The notes: generated from the letters alone by a model not told the origin. A stretch of DNA of 64,000 nt from Caprella mutica (GCA_947561585.1 CANNZV010001479.1:62001-126000), one strand, 5' to 3'. Shown: positions 31,484 through 43,621, numbered from the stretch's first letter. Translations and numbers: made by a program.

Positions 31484-32470
31484 TGTACACTGCTACATCG
31501 AGTGGCTGGCAAAGATGAGTAGAGTGTGGCATCAGAGCGAGCAGAATTACATTTGTTTCCCTGGCTCGCTCTATCAGCTCTGGAGAACAGTGGGATGCAT
31601 GGCCATCAAGTAACAATAACACAGAGCGGGTGGCAGTTGGACGAGCATGCTTGAGAAAGATTTGGTCAAACCAATGGCAAAATAATTTGCTGTCCATAAA
31701 GCCAGAGTCTTGTTTGCCGTATAATGCACCATCGGGTCCTCCATTTGTGTATTGCCCACCAGGGAAGGACGACTTATAGATCAAGAAGGGAGGCATGGCA
31801 GCGCCTGATGCAGACGCACAGCAATGGAGGCTAATATGCTCAGATGAGGCAACCTGCCTCGAATGAGCAGATTTGTACCTCTTTGGAACAACCACTTTCT
31901 GTGTACATTTATTCAAATCTATTGTTGTTTCATCACAGTTGTATATATCTTGTGGTCTGCTATAAAAATCCTCTTCATCTAAAGTTTTCTTGAGAAGCTG
32001 AAAATAAGCTCTCAAGTTGTCGACAGTAGCGTGAAGGGCCCTACCTCGATCCAAACTATCTGGCTTCCTCAAAACAGCAATTTCAGGATGACGTTTCTTA
32101 AACCCCAACCACCACTTATATGCCGGACCGTCTACACCAAACACACTCCTGCCACTTGTTTTATCGATGCACCAAGCATACATCATGATTTGGTTCACAG
32201 TTAAGGGGAATCCTCTCTGAGCCATGTAATCGACATAGCCACACAGTGACTTTTCATGCTCTGCTGATAGTGCTGTGGGCTTTCCGCCCCCTTTACAATT
32301 ATCCTTCACCTTTCCCTTCAACCTATCTGCCAACGTTTTTTCTGGGATGGAAAAATCTTTTGATGCTTTTTTTATCGAAGATCCTTCATTCCTACAAACT
32401 TGCAATGCCTTTTTAATATCATCTTGTGACCAATTTCTATGTTTTTGTCTTTTATTAACAGCTATATTTA
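31461..32470 (-). pseudogene. Pogo-like transposase, N-terminal and catalytic part
   Basis: Cut-and-paste transposase. After a likely acceptor (TTATTTTTTCAG at about 32471-32482, minus strand) the frame reads an HTH_psq domain (WSQDDIKKALQVCRNEGSSIKKASKDFSIP, shown here only by its ends WSQDDIKKAL and KKASKDFSIP), a CENP-B/Tc5-type second helix-turn-helix (YKWWLGFKKRHPE), then the DDE_1 core: IYNCDETTIDL (first Asp), LLLLDGHASHCS (second Asp) and STHLCQPLDVAVY (third Asp), with 35 residues between the last two. All three Asp are kept. The ATG at 32487 lies in the presumed intron; the true start exon is not identified. The frame ends at a 7-bp duplication (31483 region) just after the third Asp. 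Confidence 0.85.
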
Positions 32471-32514
32471 CTGAAAAAATAAATAGCAATTAACTGACAA
32501 TATATAGCTACCGC

Positions 32515-33110
32515 CTACCTATACGGTCCTATCTATTAATTGAATATTACCAAAGCCGTCTATAGTTATGGCTTTGATATTACCCAACTAGGTTAAGTTT
32601 CGAATTATCGGACATATTCCTATCCATGATAGCTGAAAGGTATCATGGATACGAATATTATTTTATCCTAACATTGTTTTAGATTTAAAATTAAAAAAAG
32701 AATAGTATTGTTTTTAATTATTGTCCGAAAATGTGTAACTGTCCGCTAATTCGGAACTTACCCCAACTAGTACATATTTAAATGACATAATTATGTATAA
32801 ATAAAACTATATAATCTGAATTTATCATAATTTATAATTAATTCAATACCTGTCAATCAATGAGTCTAATAGAAATGACATTCAAAACAACAGGATAAGA
32901 ATTAAATGGCCCGACATATTTATCACTAAAATTATTAAATAAATCCTATGAAATTCGAAAAAACGATAAAAAATTTGATGAATAACAACCTGATAATCAT
33001 ATTAAAGTAATATGATATAATAATAACTACAATTTAGACGCTTAAGATGTAATATATACCATAATAACACCCTACAATTATAAAATTACAACCCTATTTT
33101 CAAAAGAAAT
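32515..33110. other. 5' non-coding part of the pogo element
   Basis: AT-rich. A GTAGGC donor-like site on the minus strand near 32515 could pair with the acceptor at 32471, but this is weak. No ORF. Confidence 0.4.
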
Positions 33111-33548
33111 CGAGCTAACGTCGCGCGAATGATATTGTCCATATTTCGCGTCCCTAGAAAACGACATTTTACTACAATTAGGCGGGAAAAAGTATGCAAG
33201 AGCATTTAAAATACACAACTTACCTTGATTAAGTTTCGTTCTGAACTGAGATTTTGGTGGGAAAAACTCAAATAAAATGGGATAATCTCAGTCGCGTGAA
33301 ATATGGTCAGTGTGAAAATGGCTTAGCGAGAAGTGGGTCATCACGTGTTTTCTTCCCCGATCTTTCAGGGACACTGATATGAATTTTAACTATTACTAAG
33401 GCATCATCTGATGTATTATTCTTATATAAAAAAATATAAGGAATAATTTAAAAGTAACTAGAGATCTCTCAGTATCTTATTTATTTAGTTATAACTATTT
33501 TAAATATATATCGCGAAATATAGATAGGCGCGGAATATGGGTTATTGA
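33110..33548. promoter_or_regulatory. Right subterminal CGCGAAA word array
   Basis: CGTCGCGCGAATG near 33120, ATATTTCGCGTCC near 33145, AGTCGCGTGAAATATGG near 33290, ATCGCGAAATATAG near 33510 and the terminal GGCGCGGAATATGG. This mirrors the left array. Confidence 0.6.
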
Positions 33549-33660
33549 ACAAAAGAAGTTAGATGGAGAAAGAAGGGGGTTAAGATAGGTGGGAGGAGGG
33601 GCATTAAAATTGGGACAGGAAGTATTTAGGTGGGGGAGAGAAGTGCTGTATTTATGCAAT

Positions 33661-33883
33661 GCGCAGTAATACCCCTTCATGTGCGCAGTGATACCCGCAT
33701 ACACTCACTAAAAGTTATGCACAAAAAATTGTTAATAAGTATTTTATTTATTTAGGTATTATTTCGAAACTGGTTGAGAACACTCCTCATTAATGACCAT
33801 TTCATCACGAGAAAAAGAGTTTCTCTTGTATCTTTAGTTTTCCAGTAAATACAGAGTTTGCAGGATTGTGCACAGTGATACCC
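33661..33883. repeat. Three copies of a TGCGCAGTGATACCCC-type word
   Basis: GCGCAGTAATACCCC at 33661-33675, TGCGCAGTGATACCC at 33682-33696 and GTGCACAGTGATACCCC at 33867-33883, all in the same orientation. Possibly ends of an unrecognised element. Confidence 0.45.
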
Positions 33884-34100
33884 CGTCCGACCCTACTGAG
33901 TGATAGTTAAGCTATGGTTAGATTTTGAAACCTTTAATAAATTCACTATTTTAAACTTTCATCATAGTCACAAACACCGAAACACTGTTTATTAATAGGC
34001 TTATGTAGTACTTTAACTTTTAGAACAAATTTTCTTCCATTCGTTTAAATCAAAGAAAGCGTAATTACTGTAGACTTGAGGTATAACTATACTTTTTACA

Positions 34101-34502
34101 AGTGAAGTTGGCAGAAGTGAATAATGAATTGGCAGAAGTGAAAAATGAATTGGCACAAGTGAAAAATGAATTGGCATAATTGAAAAATGAATTGACATAA
34201 GTGAAAGTCACATTGCAGAAGTGAAAATGAAAATTGCAAGTATTATACTATAATAGAATACTATTCTATAATAGAGTATTATCTTATAATATGGTAGTGT
34301 CTGGTGAAGAAGATTGCAAAAACCCACTATTGGCTTGAGACTGTAATTTTCATTAAAAAATGTTCTATATTGTAATTATTTATTTTGCTTGCAATTTTCC
34401 TTTTCACTTCTGCAATGTGTATTGACTTTCACTTGTTCTAATTCATTTTTCACTTCTACCAACTGATTTTTCAATTGTGCCAATTCAATTTTCATTTTTA
34501 GA
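34101..34502. repeat. Inverted 24-bp minisatellite (foldback)
   Basis: The left arm 34101-34245 has five or six units of AATTGGCAGAAGTGAAAAATG type. The right arm 34384-34502 carries the complement (TTTCACTTCTGCAAT, CAATTGTGCCAATTCAA). The spacer holds TATTCTATAATAGA-type mini-palindromes. In frame, the left arm reads ELAEVKN-like octads, reminiscent of a coiled coil, but it is broken by stops. Confidence 0.75.
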
Positions 34503-34669
34503 CTTGTTATCATGTGAAATAACAATGGAATAAAATTAGTGAAATATAATAAACTTCTATGAATTAATCTTATTTTTCTCTTATCAGAAATTATATTCCT
34601 ATGAAAAATAGATTTTATAAAATTAGGATCTAAGATAATAGAAACAAAGTAACAAGAAAAAGGACATCA

Positions 34670-36223
34670 CTAAAAATTAAACAAAAACAAGATATTCTTA
34701 TAAAGGCATTAATGCGTTTGAAATAATGAAAAAGTATGGCATCGGCCATTCTACAATAACTGGCATTAAAAAGGAAGAAGGCAGAAATTGAAAGTTTCGT
34801 TTCAAGTAGGTATGCTAAAAGAAATTTCAATATTATCACAGAGAGAGATCCGATCATACCAGAATTAGATGAAGCCCTTGTGAAATAGTTCCAAGAAAAA
34901 AAAGATCCCAAAGTCAGCATTGGCCCAATGCTGACTGCAAAAGCAAAATCCCTTTGCACGGAAATTAAAATTAACACTAACATGTCTTTCAGCCGCGGGT
35001 TGTTGAGATCTTTTAAATCCCGCCAAGGAATTAGACAGCTTAAAATTGTTGGTGAAAGTCTTTTCGGCGATAATACTGCAGCAAGGAATTTTAGTCTTAA
35101 ACTTGACTGAAATATGAAAGAACATAATTTGACGTTAGATCAAATTTACAATGCTGATAAGACGGGTCTTTCTTGGAGATGCTTACCGACAAGGACTTTG
35201 GCAAGAAAACAAGAAAAAGAAGCAAGAGGTTTTAAGGTAAACAAGGATAGATTGATGTGTCTCACATGTGCTAACGCATCTTGAATCATCGGCTGAAACT
35301 TCTTGTAATTGGAAAATCCCACCACCTGCGATCTCTAAAGGGAACTACAAGACTTCCCGTCGTATACACGTCGCAAAAGAGTGCCTGGATGAATCGTTCT
35401 ATTTTCAAAAAATGGTATCACGATGAGTTCATACCATCTGTACGACAAAATATGGTAGACTTAGGGAAACCTCAACATTTTAAGTGTGTATTGTTACTCG
35501 ATACCTGTAGAGCCCACCCTAATGAGTCGGAGCTGGTAATCCAGCCCATGGACCAAGGCATGATAATGAACTTGAAGTTTCACTACAGAAATGCATTTAT
35601 GATGAAGATGATGATAAAGAATATGGATCCAGTAACTTTTCAAAAATCATTTTCAATTAAAGATGCCATATTTTTACTTGCAAAATCATGGAACAAAGTT
35701 AAACACTCTGCTATAGAAAATTCATGGAATAATTTGTTACGTTCTTCAAGAAATACTGTTGAAAACATAAAACAATCTACAAAAAAATGATGCAAGTTAC
35801 AAAGCACATCATTGATTCTCTTCAAGCCTTTGATGAACGCAAAGCTTTACCCCTTCCTTATTCTTCTTATTTACAAAATAGGTTGATGGATGAAGATTGC
35901 GATGGGAATGAAAACCCACATACATTGGAGAACGAGCCATGTAGTATCATTCTTGAAACAGAAAATATCTGCAGTGAGGAAAGTACGACCGATATGAGGA
36001 GGGTACCGAAAAAGTATCATGTTCAAAATCTGAAAATTGTACAGAAACACTGTTAAGATTTCTCGATCAGGATTGTGGCTTTAACAACGAAGATATTATG
36101 ATTGTTCGAGCATTACAAACTAAAATATATGAAAGAAAAATTGAACTCGAAAAGGTTGCTCGTATTCGTGACAATATGAAGGAAACATTTGGTTTGCTTA
36201 GTATTCAAGATTCTTCCGTATGA
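34670..36223 (+). pseudogene. Tigger/jerky-like transposase, decayed
   Basis: Order: KKYGIGHSTITGIKK (helix-turn-helix end), FSRGLLRSFKSRQGI (second DNA-binding region), [14 protein letters not shown] (first catalytic block; the residue after Asp is Lys instead of Glu), then the frame 35281-35790 with NHRLKLLVIGKS, WMNRSIFKKWYHDEFIP, CVLLLDTCRAHPNE (second Asp), ELVIQPMDQGMIMNLK (third Asp) and AIENSWNNLL. 35787-36223 carries the C-terminal tail in two frames. About six stops or frameshifts; the segment between the second Asp block and IQPMDQ is shortened. It is clearly dead. Confidence 0.85.
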
Positions 36224-36569
36224 AATGTAAATCAGTAAGGTGTAGATTTATAGTATAAAGTTAAAGTTATCAAAAAAATCGGTTATATTGAGTATAAACT
36301 GTGTATTTTGTATTGTTTAAAATTTAAATGATGTGTACATTTTTAATGATTGAAATTTAGGCATAATTGTCTAGTACCATGAGATATATATATATCATTT
36401 TTTTACAATAATGAGTTGCTATATTGATTTTCCACAATATAAACCTAAATTTGTTTCATTACTCAAATTTTGTATAAAATTTAGTCCACATCCGAATAAG
36501 AATAAAATTTATCATAGTTAACCCTCAAGACCAAAATTCTCTATGATTTTTATCACAGAAAACTATCAC

Positions 36570-36619
36570 TGCACACGAGTTTGAAGTAACCAATACTTCA
36601 TAACTCAGGAGTTTCACTG
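36570..36619. repeat. Right terminal repeat of the Tigger-like element
   Basis: ACTTCATAACTCAGGAGTTTCACTG ends here and is followed by TA. The 3' 20 bases (ATAACTCAGGAGTTTCACTG) match the right end of the MITE at 45804-46070. The left end of this element was not found. Confidence 0.65.
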
Positions 36620-36621
36620 TA

Positions 36622-37903
36622 TATTGAAAAATAATGTAATAATTCTATTTTATCAGCCATTGCCATTTAATTACTCTTAGAAGCTTGATTTTACATTAAA
36701 CAGGTTCATAATTGTTTTGGTAAAATCTCTTACGACTTTTGATGTATAAAAATTTACTTTCCAACCATTTCAATACAGCAATTCCCAATTAATGTCAATA
36801 ATCAGTCAGTAATGGATTAATATTCCGTGCATTCTTGTATCGTTTCCATTTTATTGAATAGCTAATGAAATAAAAGAAAATAATAGAAGGAAGAAAAGAT
36901 AAAAAGCAATCATTAATTATTAAAGTAATGTAAGTGGAAAATATGAGCGAATTGCTGATAGAATTTAATGAAATTATTTTTAAATATTAATTAATCAATT
37001 ACAATATTTAGGTTATGTTATGACCAGGATAGGGACCTAAAATAATTGTTACTTAATTTCTCAAGACTCTAAAAATTATTATGGTTCTCTATAAAGGACT
37101 TCAATATACAAGAGTGATGCAGTTTTATTCTGCTGATTTCAATTTCTATGATTTCAAAATTCATTTGGTTATTTCTAATAATGGATGCTAATATCAAATG
37201 AGTGATATTATCTTTACGAATCGAGTAAATGATATTATTCGTTGGAACGATTAAAAGTAAAATAAAATGGGAACACGCATTTAATTATACATAATAATAA
37301 AATAAAGCAAAAAATATTCAATTTTGATTGAATTCTATCTCACATCAAAAAAATAAATAAATATGAACTGCTTTCTTATCCTCGATGAAAATAAATATAT
37401 TTTTAAACTGAAGAGATGTGGTGGTAAGAAATATGAATGAACCAACAAAGACATTATACTTAAATATTATACATAAAATGCAGCATGATGCACCTGTGTT
37501 CAAAAGTGGGCAATATTATTAAACGTTGCAAGGCAAACGCAACAATATTAGAGTTTATTAGATATAGTAAAAAAAACGTATAGACCTTCTTATTATTCAA
37601 AGTATTCTTTCTGCAAGTTTTGCCTCTATCTTTTATTTTAAATACTGAAAATTTATTTTTTAACAGAAGCAACAGCGGGTACCGAATTTGAAACGGAGGT
37701 GGCAGCACGCAGCAAAGTTTTTAAACCGAAATATCCGAGAGTGACTTACTTTATTATAGTATAATATATTGGCTGAAATTTTATGAGTTGTGAAATTTTC
37801 ATGAGTAAATTCACGTGCCAATAAAATCGATGGAAAGTTTCTACTGTGGGATATAAATGTAAGTGGGGTTCATTCCCTAAATTTCTGACAGTTTCGAAGT
37901 GCG
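36622..37903. other. AT-rich DNA, no gene recognised
   Basis: The only ORF (37460-37708, minus, 82 aa) has no recognisable domain. Confidence 0.5.
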
Positions 37904-38341
37904 ATAACCCTATAGTGCCCAGTGACGCTCTCCGAGTACGTTTGAAACTTATTTTATTGATTCAATTGCATAATGTTTCGTACATCGAGCTTTCTTCCTT
38001 TGTTTAGTCAAGTGTTTTCTCTAACTAATAGATCACTTCTTTTTGAAAAATTGGTGATGTATTTTTTTCTATCGTTAGTATGGCACGGACAATGGTGGGC
38101 GTAGCACGTGATGTGGTTTGCTGCTGTTATATTCATATTTCACAAAAATTACTAATAGAATCAGTCTAAAAAAATTATAATGGTGTAGAGATAAGTTCTA
38201 TGTTGTATCTAAAACAAAGTTTACTACAATTGAATCAATATTTTTGAAAATCCAAGGAAAAATTCAAATGTTCTCGTTCGAGATAAGCGGGCACTTCATG
38301 CTCATTCTGTATGTGTTTTGGTGTGTGTACATGCACGGCGC

Positions 38342-38374
38342 CCAAGACAACATGTTCAGAACATGTTGTCTTGG
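38342..38374. repeat. 33-bp perfect palindrome
   Basis: CCAAGACAACATGTTC, one central A, then GAACATGTTGTCTTGG. It lies in the 5' region of piggyBac element A, about 150 bp before the first coding exon. Confidence 0.95.
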
Positions 38375-38522
38375 CTCGTGTAATCTCATTTCACTTTGTA
38401 TATTTTTGATTAAATTTAGTATTTGCGTTTCTTATTACCAAATAATATTTTTCAGATAAACATATTTTATTACTGTAATGAAATTAGTGATAAATATAGT
38501 ATATATCTATATATTAATTACA

Positions 38523-40519
38523 ATGAAGCCATTAGGATTTTATGGCCGACAACAAAGAAGTCGGATAGCAAATATAATAGAGGAAGAAGATCTGATAAAT
38601 CCTATAACTGAAGAGCTGGACGTATTAGAATTAGGTAAGACTATTCCAATTATTATATTATAAGCTATATGAAGTTTAGAACAATATGTTGTTCAATATA
38701 ATGTTATGCACATAATTGAAAATAAATACATTCGTTATTGTAACCAATATTGTACCCTTTCATTCTTTATTCAATCAGCTAGTAATATTGAATTCGAAAA
38801 TAAGCCATAATGATTTTCATTTCTAATTTATAGTTTCATTCACAGGCAGTGAAGTTGAAATTGAAGTGGGTGAAGTAGAAGAGGTTACAGATGATGAAAC
38901 TGATGAAGAAATTATTCCTTCATATCATCCAAGATCAGTAACTTCAACTAGTGAAGACCAGACCAGAACAATACCATGGAAGCTGATATCTGGTGAAGAA
39001 TCAGCGAGAGAAAAACCCGAGTGGAGAAGTTCAATAGTAAAAGACCCTATTGAATATTTCCAAACATTCTTTGATGAAGACATCATGGAGCATTTGGTTC
39101 ACCAGACTAATCTCTACGCAATCCAAGTTGACTCTACCAAATCTCTAAACTTGGATAACAATGAATTGGAACAATTTTTTGGAACTCTACTGTACATGAC
39201 TATGGTAAAAATGAGCAAAGCACGTCTGTACTGATCAGGTAAATTTGACTTCAATTGCATTTCAGATATATTTTCACGTAACAGATGGGAAAAAATTAAA
39301 AAATTGATTTATTGTAATGACAATCAAAACGCACCTGCTAGAAATAGTCCTAATTATGATCCACTGTATAAAATCAGACCTCTTTTGACACATTCTAAAA
39401 AATAAATTCAGTTCAATTCCTAAAAGTCAAATGCTTAGTGTAGATGAACAGATTGTCCCATTCAAAGGAGTATCGGCGCTAAAACAATATTTACCTTCCA
39501 AGCCACACAAATGGGGGTTCGAAATTTTTGCCCTGTGTGATAGCGCAGGAATGCAATATGATTTCGAAGTGTACATTGGGAAAATAAAACCAGTTGAAAA
39601 TGAGCCTGATCTTGGTGCTAGCAGCAATATTGTTCTGCGTTTGGTTCAATCAGTTCCTCATCATCAAATTTATCTAATTTATTTTGATAATTGGTTCACA
39701 TCTGTCTCTTTGATTTGTATCCTTGCTAAGAAAGGAATATTTGCTCTTGGTACAGTGAGACTGAACAGACTAAAAGGTATCGGTGCCAAAATGACCAATG
39801 ATAAAGACTTGGTGAAAAAAGGAATAGGTTCACATTGTGAATTTTCAGGAACTGTTGATGGTGTGGAGCTCAGAGTCTTGAAATGGGCAGACAACCGTTG
39901 CGTCAACCTCATTTCAAGTTTTTCGTCAGCTCATCCCCTCGGTACCTGCACTAGATATGATAAAAAGAAAAAACAAGTAGTTGATGTAAGTTACCCTGAG
40001 GCGGTTAAGAAATATAATGAATTTATGGGTGGAGTTGATCTCATGGACTCTCTTGTCTCCCTCTACAGAATTCACATTAGATCTCACAAATTCTACCACA
40101 AGAGCATTTACCACCTGTTAGATGTAACAGTGGTGAACAGCTGGCTCTTATATCGGAGAGACTGTAACTTTGCACAAGTGCCTTCGAAAGACGTCCTTCC
40201 TCTACAAGATTTCAAGTTGTCAATTGCGAATTCCTTGGTACTAGCAGGAAAAGTGCTTCATAAGCGACAGGGGAGGCCATCTCTGTCAGTTGAATTTAGG
40301 CAAACTGAGAAGAGAAAGCGGGGAAATAATACAAAGCCTCTCCCCGAAAATGCTGTCAGGATGGATGGTTTTCATCATTGGCCAACCTACCAAGAAAATC
40401 AACAACGATGCAAGATGCCAGGATGCAAACCCAGAGCACGTTTGGAATGCTTTAAATGCAAAGTGACTTTATGTCTTACTGCTGTTAATAATTGTTTCTC
40501 AAAGTTCAACAATGAATAA
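38523..40519 (+). pseudogene. piggyBac transposase (PGBD2/3-like), two exons, lightly broken
   Basis: Exon 1 (38523-38634) starts MKPLGFYGRQQRSR and contains IIEEEDLINPIT. A GTAAGA donor at 38635 and a TTCATTCACAG acceptor ending at 38845 join it in frame to an acidic exon 2 (VEEVTDDETDEE). Then HLVHQTNLYAIQ, a TGA at 39232-39234 in place of a conserved aromatic codon (SKARLY then stop), a frame change near 39400, and the catalytic frame 39431-40519: LSVDEQIVPFKG (Asp 1), LIYFDNWFTS (Asp 2), YNEFMGGVDLMDS (Asp 3). The C-terminal RCKMPGC...LECFKCKVTLC is the Cys-rich zinc-binding tail. The Asp triad is intact. Only two lesions are seen. Confidence 0.88.
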
Positions 40520-41027
40520 TGCTATGTTAAAAACAAGTCTTGTCATTATTTAGTCTACTTATTTCTACCAAAGGAATGTTTGTGATGTTAGAAATTTATT
40601 TGTGCCATTAATGTCGTTTTATAAGGTTTATTTTAGTATAGGATTTGTTCTTTGTTTTGTTTTACAGTATTTTTTTATTTTTTAATGATTATTTTGGTTT
40701 CTTCTGAAAAAGAAATATTAATTTCAATTTTTTATGTTCAAAGTATATTTTCCAACGAATTACAATAAAAAAAATGTATCCAATTGTCTTTAATTCACTT
40801 CAGAACACCTCAAAAGCCTTCAAAACACATAAGTCCACGGATTAAGCACTGTGAATTTTTTATGATTGGAGTGTCCATTGTACTCGTACGAGAACGTTGG
40901 ATAAAAAATATACTAATAAATATATATGTTTTTTGGTTTTTACCATATCTTATCACGGTAAAACATAATTGAAATAGAAAAAATAAATTTATGTTCATTT
41001 AAAAAAAGTTGGGCACTATAGAGATAA

Positions 41028-42249
41028 ACTAATAAAATGAACGATCTTCCTGAGACCACTTGCAGTAACTCAAGCCCTACAGTTAAAACAAGTCACAAGT
41101 CAACCATCTTATACAGAATGTGGTGATATGAACCCAGTTTTGAGAGAAAGATGTAAGTGTTTGAAGAACAAAATGGAAACACATAGAAGCTTTTCCGTGG
41201 AATCGAAACACCCTCAGCTTCCGACAAAAAATATTGGGTTCTGTAGACACTTACAGAATCATGTAATTTTGGCCAGGTTATGAGCCGTCTTCTGGCGAAT
41301 TGCTTTAATAAACAATCACTGTTTTGAGTCGGGCGGTCTCTGTCAGGCAATTCCTGTTAAAATAGCGCCTGCCATACGATTAGCTTCGACAATTTAGACT
41401 CTTTGTATAAAGTGCGACAGCTACAGGTCTGCCATTTCTATAGTGTCTTAACCAAACTACTGATATAAATAAACATTACAAATTAAGAATTCATAAGAAA
41501 TATCAAATATTTCAAGCTACGTTGTTTATAATATGCTCTACAATTATGATCCCGAAGCGTTAGGTGTTTCCAACCTCTTTTTTTACCCTTCATTTCTATT
41601 GGTAACTCAAACTTATTCTTAGACGATGAACTGTGGGGGAGGGGTGGAGTAGGAGTTGTATGAGAGGGAGGCTGGAGTCAACATTTTAAAAACGATATAA
41701 TCACACTTCAACATTTAGTATACGGTATAATTTCATAACCTTAATAATTGTCAGGTTAGTAGAAATTCGGATATCGGAAATCCGGGAAATAGAAATCTGA
41801 ATAACATAACATACAAATACATAAAATCCTGAATAATAAAAAAAAAACAGGAAAATAGAAAATATTCTCAAATCACTTGAAACTGATATAAAGTGATCAA
41901 TAAAAGGGAAAAAATGAAAATAACATTTGAGTATAAATATTCTTCATATCTAAATCTCTATTGAAAGATAAAACGAGATAAATTGGCTCTTATTTTTGAC
42001 TAAAACTTTGGAGGAAGCACTTAGAATAAAAACGTTCAACTTTTATGGCTCTGCAATTAGCCATGAAATCTTATGGGGATTAAGAAAACTGCAAAGATAA
42101 TTTAAACGAGAGATCAAATTTATTTAATTTCATTTAAACTCATTATTCACCGAAGAAAATTACAGGAAGCTTAAACACTATAAAATGAGCAGTCACATAT
42201 ATTTGCTATATATATAGTTAAAATAAATATACAAATAAAATGGCACATC
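41028..42249. other. No gene recognised
   Basis: 41093-41350 (minus, 85 aa) is a less AT-rich patch without a recognised domain. A G-rich patch lies near 41635-41680. Confidence 0.4.
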
Positions 42250-42357
42250 ATATATGGGTGACTGGTCCTTTCGCCAAAAACACTTTCGCCGAAAAATACT
42301 TCGCCGCACGATACTTTCGCCGAAAAATACTTCGCCGCCCGACACTTTCGCCGAAAA
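42250..42357. repeat. TTTCGCCGAAAA array, left boundary repeat
   Basis: Starts ATATATGGGT, then CCTTTCGCC and five copies of ACTTTCGCCGAA/ACTTCGCCG at 18-20 bp spacing. An inverted counterpart is at 51621-51668. Confidence 0.85.
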
Positions 42358-43621
42358 TTTAAAAAAAAACACTATACGTTATAAATATAAAGATATATTA
42401 TTACAGTTCATAGAATACTATAGTTGTAACAAGCCTACGTGCATGCATAACGGTCAAAACTGTGTCGCCCGAGTGACGTAGGTGCTGATTTGCCAAATAG
42501 AAAATTAAAACCCAAAACCCAGAAATTTTAAATCCAGAAAATAATAACAATATACCCGCCTCATTTTAAAAACAAAAATTGAATCCTTTATTTTACTTAT
42601 GAAGAGTTAATTCTGAATATATCATGCTAATTTTCATCATATTCTATTCAAAAATATCAAACTTAAGACTGGTTTGACTAGAAATGTGAATTTAGTTTGC
42701 AAGTAATTGAATTATATTTTACTATTAAAATATTTCTTTTCAATAATTATTTTTTTAAAACCATGATGAAAATAATTTGGGACTGAATCATTGAACAAAT
42801 AATTGAGAAAATTTATTATACCAAAAGAATTAAAGAGGGACTAGCAGTCAGCTTGGTAGTCAGAAATGTGGCTTCATGAAGTTATCTCACAAATGCTAAA
42901 AACTATGCTACTCCGTGATATTATTATTACTCATCCACTACTCAGCTACCATTGGTAACTATGTCGACCCAGCTCATGGATAAGAGACTTATACAGTCAG
43001 TCTGCTTACCCATGGATATAGCAAGGCAGAAGCAAGAGTAAAAGGTTGAGGAATTTTATAGAAGAAAGCTGAAGATAAGGAGACAAACTAAACAAGGACT
43101 TAAATAGTGAAATAGAATACTAAATTAGAACAAAAAGAAAACCTACCTAAATGTAGCCCCAGGACATTCGAGAATGATGGGGTGGGGTCAGCAATAATTA
43201 ATTTAAACCCCTTGTCTGATAATCAGAGCCCCTGCTCCCCCTTCGTGATGATTGTTATTGGGATTTAGAAGAAAGTGACTCCATGAACAAAGGCACTTAC
43301 ATTCATTTATCAACAAATGGTTCATATATGAAAAAATCTACAACGAGAATACAATCATGAAAGAAGTTGACTATTGAACTCAATGATGGAAGAGGCAAAT
43401 GAAGAGATGATGGTAAATGAAAAAAACGTTAAAAAAATTTCAGACCCCGTGGTTGAAGAATTCTACTCTAAAAAATATCAATGGTGGAATAAGTTTATAA
43501 AAGGGTAGAAAAATCATGAACCTTATTGCAGCTGCTTTTGGGAAATCTAAAATTGAACATATATAGAAAAAATCCATCAAATTTTTGATGTAATAGTATA
43601 GTTTAGTTTTAATTTATTATA

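Larger units (their letters stand above)
29351..33548 (-). mobile_element. Pogo-like DNA transposon, 4.2 kb
   Basis: TIRs TCAATAACCCTTATTTCGCG (29351-29370) and, read on the minus strand from 33548, TCAATAACCCATATTCCGCG; 18 of 20 match. If the TSD is the usual TA, it is the TA inside TCAATAACCC and the target was the palindrome TCAATATTGA. A transposase with HTH and DDE domains lies on the minus strand. Copies of a TTTCGCG/CGCGAAA word crowd both subterminal regions. Confidence 0.82.
37908..41023 (+). mobile_element. piggyBac-like element A (3.1 kb)
   Basis: The left end starts CCCTATAGTGCCCA. The right end, read on the minus strand, starts CTCTATAGTGCCCA. Both sides carry ATAA (37904-37907, 41024-41027) in place of the canonical TTAA. 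A PGBD-type transposase is encoded on the plus strand, with AATAAA at 40764-40769. The length is close to that of element B at 48067-51146, but the TIRs and proteins are different families. Confidence 0.82.

Noticed and set aside
34013..34198. Minus ORF with FSLMPIHFSL-type repeats
   Set aside because: Antisense of the 24-bp inverted minisatellite.
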